Positions 18,703-26,580 of a stretch of 64,000 nt of DNA are shown here, piece by piece. Position numbers and translations under genes: made by a program. The notes beneath the pieces are model-generated. The model searched no databases. It had not been told where the DNA came from and saw only the letters and a program-made list of their open reading frames with translations. The stretch lies in NCBI RefSeq assembly GCF_002531755.2, contig NZ_CP034998.1, positions 1 to 64,000 on the forward strand, in the 5' to 3' direction. Source of the DNA: Rhizobium acidisoli (GTDB taxonomy: Bacteria; Pseudomonadota; Alphaproteobacteria; Rhizobiales; Rhizobiaceae). The first letter of the stretch is position 1. Every line of letters starts with the position of its first letter.

Positions 18703-19500
18703 TCAGGAGATTTCCCGCCCACGCAGGCGGCTATTTAAGAGGTTGCGGATGCGCGAGGCGATGGTCGCGCTCACCTCCTTGCGATTGGTGTCGGAGCGGT
18801 ATTCCACCGCCTCACCGAAGGAAACCTCGGCGTCGATCGCGCCGCATCGCACGATATCGATCAGGTGCGGCAGCAGCTCGATATCCCCCGGCCAGGCGGC
18901 GAGCGGCCGGTGATAGCGGCCCATGGCGATGCCGTGCACTCTTGTATAGGCAACCGCCACCGGCTGCACCACGACGGTTCCTGTGGGCGAAGCGGGCACG
19001 GCCATTGCAGCAGCGCCAAACAGCGAGGACTTGACCTCCAGCAGCCGGTTGCCGTCCGAGGTCGTGCCCTCGGGGAAGAGCACGACGATCTCGCCGTCGG
19101 CCATGCGCCCGGCGATCTCGTTTGCCTGATGGCCGGTCTTGCGCCTCTCCTCGCGAACGACGAAGACGCTCTTCTGCAGCTTGGCGAGTGTGCCGAAGAT
19201 CGGCCATTCCGCCACTTCGATCTTGGCGATGAAGGCGACGTCGGCAACCGCCGACAGCACCATGATATCCATCCAGGAGGAATGATTGGAGCAGAGCATC
19301 AGCGGTCGGCGCGCTTCCAGCTGGCCGGTGACGCGGACGCGGATGCCGAGACAATAGCAGATGATACGGTGCCAGACGCGCGGCAGCCGGCGCCGAAGCC
19401 GCCAGTCGAAACGCAGGGCGAGCAGCTGCAGCGGCACGAGCACGATGCTGACGATCAGGATGACGACCGCAGCACAGGCAATGCGCAGCCAGGCGATCAA
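18703..19500 (-). CDS. plsC: 1-acyl-sn-glycerol-3-phosphate acyltransferase PlsC
   Basis: PlsC acylates lysophosphatidic acid at sn-2 to form phosphatidic acid. Block I NHSSWMD (NHx4D-type, catalytic His and Asp) lies near residues 82-88 and block III LFPEGTTSDGNRL near 145. An N-terminal hydrophobic helix (IACAAVVILIVSIVLVPL) anchors it in the inner membrane. Length is 265 residues. Rhizobia carry several PlsC paralogues, including OlsA for ornithine lipids. Acceptor preference here is not certain. olsB lies about 17 kb away. Confidence 0.88.
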   Translation of the reverse strand: MIAWLRIACAAVVILIVSIVLVPLQLLALRFDWRLRRRLPRVWHRIICYCLGIRVRVTGQLEARRPLMLCSNHSSWMDIMVLSAVADVAFIAKIEVAEWPIFGTLAKLQKSVFVVREERRKTGHQANEIAGRMADGEIVVLFPEGTTSDGNRLLEVKSSLFGAAAMAVPASPTGTVVVQPVAVAYTRVHGIAMGRYHRPLAAWPGDIELLPHLIDIVRCGAIDAEVSFGEAVEYRSDTNRKEVSATIASRIRNLLNSRLRGREIS

Positions 19501-19527
19501 ATGCTGGTCTCCCCGGCGGCCATTGCT

Positions 19528-19956
19528 TCAGAGGTCTTCCTTCTTCAGCGGAACGCCGTAGAGTTCCAGCCGGTGGTCGACCAGCTTGAAGCCGTGCTCG
19601 CGGGCGATGCGCTCCTGCAGCGCCTCGATCTCCGGCGAGCGGAATTCGATGACCGTGCCGGTCTTCAGGTCGATCAGGTGGTCGTGATGCTCTTCCGGCA
19701 CCGTTTCATAGCGCGAGCGCCCGTCGCGGAAATCATGGCGGGCGATGATGCCGGCATCCTCGAACAGTTTTACCGTGCGGTAGACGGTCGAGATCGAGAT
19801 CTTCGCATCGACCTTCACCGAGCGGCGGTAGAGCTCTTCGACATCGGGATGGTCTTCCGAATCTTCGAGGATGCGCGCAATCACGCGGCGCTGCTCGGTC
19901 ATGCGCATGCCGCGTTCGGTGCAAAGCTCCTCAAGGGTCTTGGCTACATCAGGCAT
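19528..19956 (-). CDS. mur: Fur-family metalloregulator, Mur type
   Basis: This 142-residue Fur-family protein has the winged helix (TEQRRVIARILEDSEDHPDVEELYRRSVKVDAKISISTVYRTVKLFEDAGII) followed by the metal-binding dimer domain with EEHHDHLIDLKTG. There are no C-terminal CxxC pairs. In Rhizobium the protein with this sequence type senses manganese (Mur) and represses sitABCD, while iron control is taken by RirA and Irr. The assignment to Mur rather than Fur therefore rests on lineage. It precedes plsC by 27 bases and follows rimI. Confidence 0.85.
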   Translation of the reverse strand: MPDVAKTLEELCTERGMRMTEQRRVIARILEDSEDHPDVEELYRRSVKVDAKISISTVYRTVKLFEDAGIIARHDFRDGRSRYETVPEEHHDHLIDLKTGTVIEFRSPEIEALQERIAREHGFKLVDHRLELYGVPLKKEDL

Positions 19957-20038
19957 GGCCCGCCTTCAAAAGATATTCGTCCTGCGACAATGCCGGACGG
20001 CGTTTGCGCCCGCCAGCATGTCCCTCTCTGTCAGGGAA

Positions 20039-20539
20039 CTAGCGAAGAACGCGCTTCATGACAAGCGCCGTGGAGAGGGCGCCGTTTTCCTGCTTGTAAT
20101 AACCCTTGCGTTCCCCGACCTTTTCGAAGCCGAGCTTGCGATAGAGGCCAAGCGCTGCCATATTGCCGTCGTCGACCTCGAGAAACATGCTCTCGCCGCC
20201 GCGGGCGCGGGCTTCCCGCATCGCCGCCTGCATCAGCCGCCAGCCAAGCCCGGCGCGGGCGACCTTCGCCTGCACGGCGATCGTCAGGATCTCCGCCTCG
20301 CCGGCGACGTGGCGGGCAAGGATGAAGCCGGGCAGCGGCTTTTTCAGGATGGCGTTGGTCTGACGGGCGACGAAGCCGAACACGGTGTCCTGCATCAGGA
20401 GGCCGTGAAATTCACCATCGCCCCAGGGCCGGGCAAAACGCTCGCCGTGCAGGACGGCGACATCGCGGCAATCCTCGCGCTCCATGGCGATGATCTCGAA
20501 TTCCGGCTTCAGCGTCAGATAGGCTTCCAGCATCGTCAT
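20039..20539 (-). CDS. rimI: Ribosomal-protein-alanine N-acetyltransferase RimI
   Basis: RimI acetylates the N-terminus of ribosomal protein S18. The GNAT acetyl-CoA loop is visible as VQAKVARAGLGWRLMQAA (R/Q-x-x-G-x-G/A type), followed by FLEVDDGNMAALGLYRKLGFEKVGERKGYY, the usual C-terminal half of RimI proteins. Length is 166 residues. The start overlaps the tsaB stop by 4 bases (ATGA). The tsaB-rimI coupling is common across bacteria and supports the name over a generic GNAT label. Confidence 0.9.
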   Translation of the reverse strand: MTMLEAYLTLKPEFEIIAMEREDCRDVAVLHGERFARPWGDGEFHGLLMQDTVFGFVARQTNAILKKPLPGFILARHVAGEAEILTIAVQAKVARAGLGWRLMQAAMREARARGGESMFLEVDDGNMAALGLYRKLGFEKVGERKGYYKQENGALSTALVMKRVLR

Positions 20540-21198
20540 ACTCGTCGGGCAATCGCATACCCGGCCTGCGGCTTGGCATCGGGTCCGCGCAGATAAAGGG
20601 GCTTCGGCTTTCCGGCATCGGGGGAGGCGGCAGCACCGAGGCGCGCCACGACGGAGATCGGGAAATTGTTGCTGTGATCGCCATCAGCGCCCGCCTTCAG
20701 CAGCGGCGTCGCCGAACCGGTGATCTCGCCGTCGAAACCGGCGGCAAAAGCCTGCGCTTGCGCCACGCTGAGCGCCCGTGGCGCGTCGAGCGGCGAACCG
20801 TCCGGTGAGAAGGACTGGAGGTAGATTTCGTCCCGCTTGGCGTCCATCGCGGCCAGCACGGCGTGGCCGGGCGTCTTTTCGCGCTGGGCTGATGCCATGA
20901 CCTCGAGCGTGGTGATGCCGACGGCGGGCACGTTGAGGGAAAGCGCAAAACCGCGGGCTGCGGCAACGCCGACGCGGATACCGGTAAACGAGCCGGGACC
21001 GATGGTGACGGCAATGCGGTCGATATCGGAAAGCGTCATATCAGCCTGATCGAGCGCGCGATCGACGATACCGATCAAATGTTCAGCATGCCCCTTGCCG
21101 ATCATGTCCGATGCCTCCCCCAGCATCGTATTCCTGCCGCTGTCGTAAACGGCGGCAGCGCAGTCTACACCTGCCGTGTCGAGCGCCAGAACAATCAT
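20536..21198 (-). CDS. tsaB: tRNA threonylcarbamoyladenosine biosynthesis protein TsaB
   Basis: TsaB (YeaZ) partners TsaD and TsaE to make t6A37 in ANN-decoding tRNAs. The actin-like N-terminus VLALDTAGVDCAAAVYD and the segment RIAVTIGPGSFTGIRVGVAAARGFAL are diagnostic. The C-terminal half is less conserved. Length is 220 residues. It opens the minus-strand run tsaB-rimI-mur-plsC-miaB-phoH-ybeY-tlyC-lnt. A strong hairpin upstream (21241-21275) separates it from the Nfu gene. Confidence 0.94.
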   Translation of the reverse strand: MIVLALDTAGVDCAAAVYDSGRNTMLGEASDMIGKGHAEHLIGIVDRALDQADMTLSDIDRIAVTIGPGSFTGIRVGVAAARGFALSLNVPAVGITTLEVMASAQREKTPGHAVLAAMDAKRDEIYLQSFSPDGSPLDAPRALSVAQAQAFAAGFDGEITGSATPLLKAGADGDHSNNFPISVVARLGAAASPDAGKPKPLYLRGPDAKPQAGYAIARRV

Positions 21199-21240
21199 GC
21201 CATCAATTTCCGAAAAATCTATTGTCGCCCGATGATAAAT

Positions 21241-21275
21241 TCATCCGGCCGAACGGGAGATGAACGGCCGGACGA
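21241..21275 (-). terminator. Hairpin terminator between the Nfu gene and tsaB
   Basis: TCATCCGGCCG (21241-21251) pairs with CGGCCGGACGA (21265-21275) over 11 positions including one G-T. On the minus strand the hairpin begins 10 bases after the Nfu stop and is followed by ATTTATC, a modest T-rich stretch. Confidence 0.6.
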
Positions 21276-21285
21276 ACTCACGTTT

Positions 21286-21852
21286 TTAAGCGGCAATCAC
21301 TTCCTGCACTTCCGGAACGAAATGGCGCAGCAGGTTCTGGACGCCGTGCTTCAGCGTTGCCGTCGAAGACGGGCAGCCGGCGCAGGAACCCTTCATGTTC
21401 AGATAGACCTTGCCGTCCTTGAAGCCGCGGAAGGTGATGTCGCCGCCGTCCTGGGCAACGGCGGGGCGCACGCGGGTCTCCAGCAGCTCCTTGATGGTCA
21501 GCACGATCGACTCGTCGCCTTCGTCAAAAAACTCGTCGCCGGCGTCGACGTCTTCGGAGAGGATGGAGGCATCGCCCATGACCGGCTTGCCCGACATGAA
21601 ATGCTCCATGATCGAGCCCAATATAGCCGGCTTAAGATGCTGCCATTCGGCATCGTCCTTGGAGACGGAAATGAAATCATAGCCGAAATAGACGCCGGTG
21701 ACGCCTGGTATTTCGAACAGGCGGGCAGCGAGAGGCGAAGCTTCGGCCTCCTCGGCACTGCGGAACTCGGCCGTGCCGTTTTCCATCACCACCTTGCCCG
21801 GCAGGAACTTCTGCGTGGCGGGGTTCGGCGTGGCTTCGGTCTGAATGAACAT
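21286..21852 (-). CDS. NifU-like Fe-S cluster carrier (Nfu type)
   Basis: The N-terminal Nfu_N domain (MFIQTEATPNPATQKFLPG) is joined to a NifU C-terminal domain with the cluster-binding CxxC in GSCAGCPSS. Such proteins receive Fe-S clusters from the assembly scaffold and deliver them to targets. The ATG at 21852 gives 188 residues and has a GGAGACCCAG site; an open frame extends 17 codons further but lacks conservation. The gene is chromosomal and housekeeping in type, not the symbiotic nifU. The MiaB, HemW and other Fe-S enzymes in this window are possible clients (inference). Confidence 0.92.
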   Translation of the reverse strand: MFIQTEATPNPATQKFLPGKVVMENGTAEFRSAEEAEASPLAARLFEIPGVTGVYFGYDFISVSKDDAEWQHLKPAILGSIMEHFMSGKPVMGDASILSEDVDAGDEFFDEGDESIVLTIKELLETRVRPAVAQDGGDITFRGFKDGKVYLNMKGSCAGCPSSTATLKHGVQNLLRHFVPEVQEVIAA

Positions 21853-21957
21853 CTGGGTCTCCATGCGGCCGGCCCATGCCACGCCGTCTTTAGAACTCTT
21901 CAAAAGAAGATAAGCCGATTGCCGGTGCCATTCAAGAGATTTTTACTCAAGAAATTA

Positions 21958-22449
21958 TCAGCAGAGGGCGTCGATTTCCTCATTGGTCAGCGTATCCGGC
22001 AGCACAGTGACCGGGATCGGAAACGCCGCCGCGCGGCCGGCGATCGACGAAACCAGCGGTCCCGGACCTTCCTTCGCCGAACCGGCGGCCAGAACGAGGA
22101 TCGCCACATCGCGGTCGTCCTCGATCACGGCATTGATCTGTTCGGCCGCACCACCTTCGCGGATGACGATCTCCGGCTCGATGCCGATCGTCTCGCGCAC
22201 GATCTGGGCGATCTTGGCAACGACTGCCTCGGCCTCCTCGCGCGCCTCGGCCCGCATGATCGCCTCGACGCCGAGCCATTGCTGGAAATCCCCGTCGGGA
22301 ATGACGTAGAGCAGCACCAGCCCGCCATTGGAATTCTTCGCGCGCCGGCCGGCATAATGAACGGCGCGCTGGCATTCGGGTGTACCGTCGATCACCGCCA
22401 TGAATTTGCGGCGATGACCTTCGAGCCGTGAGAGTCGCTTCGATACCAT
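21958..22449 (-). CDS. Universal stress protein (UspA family)
   Basis: This single-domain 163-residue Usp protein shows FMAVIDGTPECQRAVHYAGRRA at the N-terminus (beta1/alpha1 with the adenine-contact Asp). VLLYVIPDGD follows in the middle, and ILVLAAGSAKEGPGPLVSSIAGRAAAFPIPVTVLP carries a Gly-rich segment close to the ATP-binding G2xG9xGS/T pattern. Usp proteins aid survival during starvation and other stresses, but the mechanism is rarely known. It sits between trpS and the Nfu gene on the same strand, 105 bases from the latter. Confidence 0.88.
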   Translation of the reverse strand: MVSKRLSRLEGHRRKFMAVIDGTPECQRAVHYAGRRAKNSNGGLVLLYVIPDGDFQQWLGVEAIMRAEAREEAEAVVAKIAQIVRETIGIEPEIVIREGGAAEQINAVIEDDRDVAILVLAAGSAKEGPGPLVSSIAGRAAAFPIPVTVLPDTLTNEEIDALC

Positions 22450-22498
22450 GGCGCGGACTCTGACACCCGAAGCGGAAAATTTGCAAGCCCAGTTTTTC

Positions 22499-22553
22499 CT
22501 CTTCTCCCCCCGGGAGAAGGTTCCCTTCGCCCCTAAGCGGGAGAAGAAGAGAT
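22499..22553. repeat. Palindromic repeat-family remnant between usp and trpS
   Basis: CTTCTCCC-CCC-GGGAGAAG (22501-22519) is a perfect 8-bp stem, followed by CCCC-TAAG-CGGG and another AGAAGAAGAG run. The TTCTCCCC/GGGAGAAGG core matches the elements at 9852-10060 and 24919-24966. It lies just after the trpS stop on the minus strand and may end that transcript, although no T tract is present. Confidence 0.5.
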
Positions 22554-22558
22554 CACCC

Positions 22559-23623
22559 TCAGTAGAGGAAGCCGATCACGTCGCGGACCTGGCGCATCGT
22601 CACCTCGGCGCGGGCCCTGGCGCGTTCGCCGCCCTTGCGCAGGATGGCGTCGATATGGCTGGTATCGTCCATCAGCCGGCGCATCTCGCCGGTGATCGGC
22701 GCCAGCACATGGATGGCGAGATCGACCAGCGCCGGCTTGAAGACGGAGAATTGCTGGCCGCCGAATTCGGCAAGCACCTCGGCCTTCGATTTGTCGGTCA
22801 GCGCCGCATAGATCGCCACCAGATTGTCGGCTTCCGGCCGGCCCTGCAGCCCGTCCACCTCGCTCGGCAAGCCGTCCGGATCGGTCTTTGCCTTGCGGAT
22901 CTTCTTCGAGATCGCGTCCTCGTCATCCATCAGGTTGATGCGTGAGAGATCGGACGGATCGGATTTCGACATTTTCTTGGTGCCGTCGCGCAGCGACATG
23001 ACCCGCGGCGCCGGTCCGCCGATCAGCGGCTCCACCATGGGGAAATAGGCATGCACCGGCTCGTTGCCGACGGTGATGTCGACGCCGTAGCCGGTCTTGC
23101 GAATATGCTCGGCATAATCGAGGTTGAACTTCATCGCGATATCGCGGGCAAGCTCCAGATGCTGCTTCTGATCCTCACCAACAGGCACATGGGTGGCGCG
23201 GTAGACAAGAATATCGGCGGCCATCAGGCTCGGATAGGCGTAAAGGCCGAGCGAGGCCTGCTCGCGGTCCTTGCCGGCCTTGTCCTTGAACTGCGTCATG
23301 CGGTTCATCCAGCCGATGCGGGCGACGCAATTGAAGATCCAGGCAAGTTCGGCATGCTGCGGCACGGCCGACTGGTTGAAGACGATATGCTTTTCCGGAT
23401 CGATACCGGCGGCGATGAAGGCGGCGGCGATCGAGCGCGTCTGGCCGGGCATGTCCTCATGCACGAGCTGGGCGGTGAGCGCATGCATGTCGACGACGCA
23501 ATAGATGCAGTCATTGCCTTCCTGCAGCGCCACGAAGCGTCGGATCGCGCCGAGATAATTGCCGAGATGCAGATTGCCGGTCGGCTGCACGCCGGAGAAT
23601 ACGAGTTTCTTGAATTCGCTCAT
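22559..23623 (-). CDS. trpS: Tryptophanyl-tRNA synthetase
   Basis: TrpRS charges tRNA-Trp. The class I signatures are clear: [14 protein letters not shown] (HIGH-type) near the N-terminus and [10 protein letters not shown] (KMSKS) near residue 215. [15 protein letters not shown] differs slightly from the usual QxxH segment. Length is 354 residues, normal for alphaproteobacteria. The gene stands alone on the minus strand with its own intergenic spaces. No attenuator-like leader was found. Confidence 0.96.
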   Translation of the reverse strand: MSEFKKLVFSGVQPTGNLHLGNYLGAIRRFVALQEGNDCIYCVVDMHALTAQLVHEDMPGQTRSIAAAFIAAGIDPEKHIVFNQSAVPQHAELAWIFNCVARIGWMNRMTQFKDKAGKDREQASLGLYAYPSLMAADILVYRATHVPVGEDQKQHLELARDIAMKFNLDYAEHIRKTGYGVDITVGNEPVHAYFPMVEPLIGGPAPRVMSLRDGTKKMSKSDPSDLSRINLMDDEDAISKKIRKAKTDPDGLPSEVDGLQGRPEADNLVAIYAALTDKSKAEVLAEFGGQQFSVFKPALVDLAIHVLAPITGEMRRLMDDTSHIDAILRKGGERARARAEVTMRQVRDVIGFLY

Positions 23624-23735
23624 GTCGTCCTCAATAGGCTGGTGGAGGGCCCACAGCTTTGGTTTGCTGCATGGCAGCAGGGTTGTTCGCCCATGTTGCT
23701 AACGCCGCGGCTTATGCACGGGCAACCGGCCGCAA

Positions 23736-24155
23736 TCAAGGGGTTTGGCCTGCGGCATGCTGGATCAGATCGAAGCTGTTGCCGTAGGGATCGGCAAACA
23801 CCGCGACCGTGCCGTAAACCTCATGCCGCGGCTCTTCCAGAAAGCGCACGCCGGCTGCAAGCATCGCGGCATGGTCGCGGGCGAAATCATCGGTCTTCAG
23901 AAAGAAGCCGACACGGCCGCCCGTCTGATTGCCGATCGCCGCCCGCTGCGTCTCGTTTGCGGCCTGCGCCAGCAGAAAGGCTGCCCCGTCTCCAACCATG
24001 GCTCCTCCTCTGGGCTTCACCACCACCCAGCGCTTGCCCTCCGGCTGCGGCTCGTCCTGAAGGCAGTCGAAACCGAGGGCGCCGCAATAGAAAGCCTTGG
24101 CGCGGTCGTAGTCGTCGACGACGAGGGTGACGAGGAAAAGCGACTGGATCGTCAT
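23736..24155 (-). CDS. VOC family (glyoxalase-like) protein
   Basis: This 139-residue protein starts SLFLVTLVVDDYDRAKAFYCGALGFDC, the standard beta-alpha-beta opening of VOC proteins, and ends GTVAVFADPYGNSFDLIQ, where a metal ligand is often placed. GRVGFFLKTDDFARDHAAM is the second module. It is not a close paralogue of the VOC gene at 4717. Substrate is unknown. It sits alone between trpS and the divergent M15-like gene, with a GGAGAT-like site before the start. Confidence 0.85.
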   Translation of the reverse strand: MTIQSLFLVTLVVDDYDRAKAFYCGALGFDCLQDEPQPEGKRWVVVKPRGGAMVGDGAAFLLAQAANETQRAAIGNQTGGRVGFFLKTDDFARDHAAMLAAGVRFLEEPRHEVYGTVAVFADPYGNSFDLIQHAAGQTP

Positions 24156-24342
24156 GTCATATCTCCTGATTGAGATGTTTATTCCTGGTTGGTTCGGTAA
24201 TATCCGTTATTTTAAGCCGAATTGATCAAGCGCCTTACTTATAATTGAGTATAAAATTTCACAGAAAAGCTTTTATTGAATTGAAAATCCTCGACCGCGC
24301 AGGGGTGTGCGATGGCCGCCCTGTCAACCGCCAGGAGGAACC

Positions 24343-24771
24343 ATGCAGACCGCCAGTTTGCTCACCATGGCAGGCCTTTTCGCCCTACAATCCGCAACCA
24401 GCGCCGTCGGTCAAGACAGCAAACGGCCGGTCATTCATCTTCCCAAGCAGGAGGCGCGTCTCGCCTACACGGTCCAGACCGTCAGTGTCCGCACCGGCTG
24501 TTTTCCCGCAAGTCTTCAAGCGGTGCTGTCGCATATCGCCGCAAAAACTGGACGCCGGCCGATGATCACCTCCGGCCTCCGGTCGCATCCCCGCCGCCAT
24601 GGCTCCCTGCATGGAAAATGCCTGGCGGCCGATATCAGGATGCCGGGCCTGTCGGAACGCTCCATCATCGCAGCCGCCAGAAGCGCGCCCGGCATCGGCG
24701 GCATCGGCACCTATTGCAACGGCATCGTTCATGTCGATGTCGGGCCGCAGAGGCGATGGGTGGATTGTTGA
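24343..24771 (+). CDS. Secreted M15-like D-Ala-D-Ala carboxypeptidase-fold protein
   Basis: The first 23 or so residues (MQTASLLTMAGLFALQSATS) look like a signal peptide, so the mature 120-residue domain should be periplasmic. The zinc-peptidase pattern of M15 family 3 is visible: MITSGLRSHPRR, SLHGKCLAADIRM (His and Asp ligands) and IVHVDVG (last His). The start at 24343 has an ideal AGGAGG site; an open frame 12 codons longer overlaps that site. Related domains trim peptidoglycan stems, so a cell-wall role is likely. Two extra cysteines (GKCL, YCNG) could form a disulfide in the periplasm. The upstream 180 bases are AT-rich. Confidence 0.78.
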   Translation: MQTASLLTMAGLFALQSATSAVGQDSKRPVIHLPKQEARLAYTVQTVSVRTGCFPASLQAVLSHIAAKTGRRPMITSGLRSHPRRHGSLHGKCLAADIRMPGLSERSIIAAARSAPGIGGIGTYCNGIVHVDVGPQRRWVDC

Positions 24772-24785
24772 AGGTGATCCGGAAT

Positions 24786-24967
24786 GCCACCCCTCACCCT
24801 CACCCTTGCCGGGGTCGAGCCACCGGTCTCGACCCGTCCTTCGGACCCCCGTCCTGACGGGGAGAGGGGACGTGCCGCGCGAGAGGGTAGATGGGGACGG
24901 AGAGGTTGCGGCATATTTCCTTCGCCCCGTTTACGGGGAGAAGGTGGCGGCAGCCGGATGAGGGGCT
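24786..24967. repeat. Mosaic of palindromic repeats between the M15 gene and murJ
   Basis: The region has several perfect hairpins: GGTCGAG/CTCGACC, GTCC-TTC-GGAC and CCCCGTC-CT-GACGGGG (24813-24862). A right-hand block (24919-24966) has a reverse complement beginning CCCCTCATCCGGC and continuing CCACCTTCTCCCCG, matching the arms of the 9852-10060 element. It lies between convergent genes. It resembles rhizobial intergenic mosaic elements. Confidence 0.6.
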
Positions 24968-24983
24968 GCTCTCGGCAATCTCT

Positions 24984-26570
24984 CTAGCCTTGCGCATCCT
25001 CTGCCGCCGCCGGCTTGCGGTTCAGATTGCGGCGGATCATGCCGAGATCGGCGCCGCCGATCAGGAAGGCGGCGGCGAAATAGACCAGCATGGAAATCGC
25101 GATCAGCAGCCCCAGCGTGCCGATCTTGGTCAGCAGCGGCGCGCCTGATGCAAGCCAGGGTGCGAAATACTGCTTGAGGAAGACGATGGCAGCCCCCATC
25201 ACCGCCGCGGCGACGATCAGCAGGGCGGTGCGTTTTGCCAGCGCCCATTCCCATGTCAGATGTCCGCGGCGCAACAGCGTGGTGAACAGCAGCACGGTGC
25301 TGATCCAGCCGGCGGTGGCTTCGGCAACGGCGATGCCGGGCGCGCCCATAAAGGGAAAGAGGGTGAGCGCCGTGGCGCAGTTGGTGGCAACGGCGACCGC
25401 CGAGAAGCGCATCGGCGTCTTGGTGTCCTCGCGGGCATAGAAGCCCGGCTGCAGCGCCTTGATCAGCACGAAGGCCGGCAGGCCGATGCCGTAGATCGCC
25501 AGGATCGCGCCGACGACGGCGGTGTTTTCCTGATGGAAGGCGCCGCGCTCGTAGAGCACGCGGATGATCTCGTCGGAGAGGATCCACAGCGCGAAGGCGG
25601 CGGGGATCGTCAGGAACAGCACGAATTCGATCGAGCGGTTCTGCAGGTTTCCGGCTTCGCGCAGGTTGCCGCCCTTCAGCGCCCGCGCAAGTTCCGGCAG
25701 CAGCACCACGCCGACGGCGACGCCGACGACGCCGAGCGGCAGCTGATAGATCCGGTCGGCATATTGCAGGGCTGCGATCGCGCCGTCGCGCGACGAGGCG
25801 ATTGCCTGGCCGATCAGCTGGTTGATCTGGGTAATGCCGCCGGTCACCGCGGCCGGCACCGCAAGGATCAGCAGCCGCTTGACGTTCGGCGTCATCTTCG
25901 GGAAGCGGAAGCCGATGCTCATGCCGGCCGCAAGCACGCCGATATAGACGACGGCGAGCTGCAGCACGCCGGCGGCAAGGACACCCCACGACAGGTACCA
26001 TGCCGTCGCCAGCGGATCGGCGCCGGTATAGAGCGCATAAAACAGCGCCCCGATCATCACCACGTTCAGGAAAACCGGCGCGATTGCCGCGGCAAAGAAA
26101 TGATGCAGCGAATTCAGCATGCCGCTCATCATCGCCGTCAGCGACATGCACATCAGATAGGGAAACATCACCGCCGCCATGCGGATGGTGATCGAGAACT
26201 TGTCGGGATCGTCGGCAAAACCCGGCGCGATGACGAAGCGCACCAAAAGCGGCATGGCAAGCTCCATCACGATGGTGATGAGGAGCAGCACCGAAAACAG
26301 CACGCCGAAGACTTCCTCCGAAAAGCGCTTGGCGCCCTCCGTGCCGTTCGCCTCGATCTCCTTGGCAAAAAGCGGCACGAAGGCGGCGTTGAAGGCGCCC
26401 TCGGCAAACAGCCGGCGAAACAGGTTGGGGAAGCGGAAGGCGGCGTAGAAGACGTCGGCCATCGGCCCGGTGCCGAGTGCGGCGGCCATCAGCGTTTCGC
26501 GGGCGAAACCGAAGATGCGGCTGCCGAGAGTGGCGCCGCCGACGGTTGCGAATTTCTTGACGAGGCTCAT
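24984..26570 (-). CDS. murJ: Lipid II flippase MurJ (MviN)
   Basis: MurJ moves lipid II across the inner membrane for peptidoglycan synthesis. The 528 residues form about 14 membrane helices. The opening VGGATLGSRIFGFARETLMA and FRFPNLFRRLFAEGAFNAAFVPLF are the family signatures, with the conserved Arg residues of the central cavity; GAFHQENT lies in the later loop. The start lies 10 bases after the glnD stop, so glnD and murJ are probably one operon, an arrangement known in rhizobia. Confidence 0.95.
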   Translation of the reverse strand: MSLVKKFATVGGATLGSRIFGFARETLMAAALGTGPMADVFYAAFRFPNLFRRLFAEGAFNAAFVPLFAKEIEANGTEGAKRFSEEVFGVLFSVLLLITIVMELAMPLLVRFVIAPGFADDPDKFSITIRMAAVMFPYLMCMSLTAMMSGMLNSLHHFFAAAIAPVFLNVVMIGALFYALYTGADPLATAWYLSWGVLAAGVLQLAVVYIGVLAAGMSIGFRFPKMTPNVKRLLILAVPAAVTGGITQINQLIGQAIASSRDGAIAALQYADRIYQLPLGVVGVAVGVVLLPELARALKGGNLREAGNLQNRSIEFVLFLTIPAAFALWILSDEIIRVLYERGAFHQENTAVVGAILAIYGIGLPAFVLIKALQPGFYAREDTKTPMRFSAVAVATNCATALTLFPFMGAPGIAVAEATAGWISTVLLFTTLLRRGHLTWEWALAKRTALLIVAAAVMGAAIVFLKQYFAPWLASGAPLLTKIGTLGLLIAISMLVYFAAAFLIGGADLGMIRRNLNRKPAAAEDAQG

Positions 26571-26580
26571 GCGTATTGGC

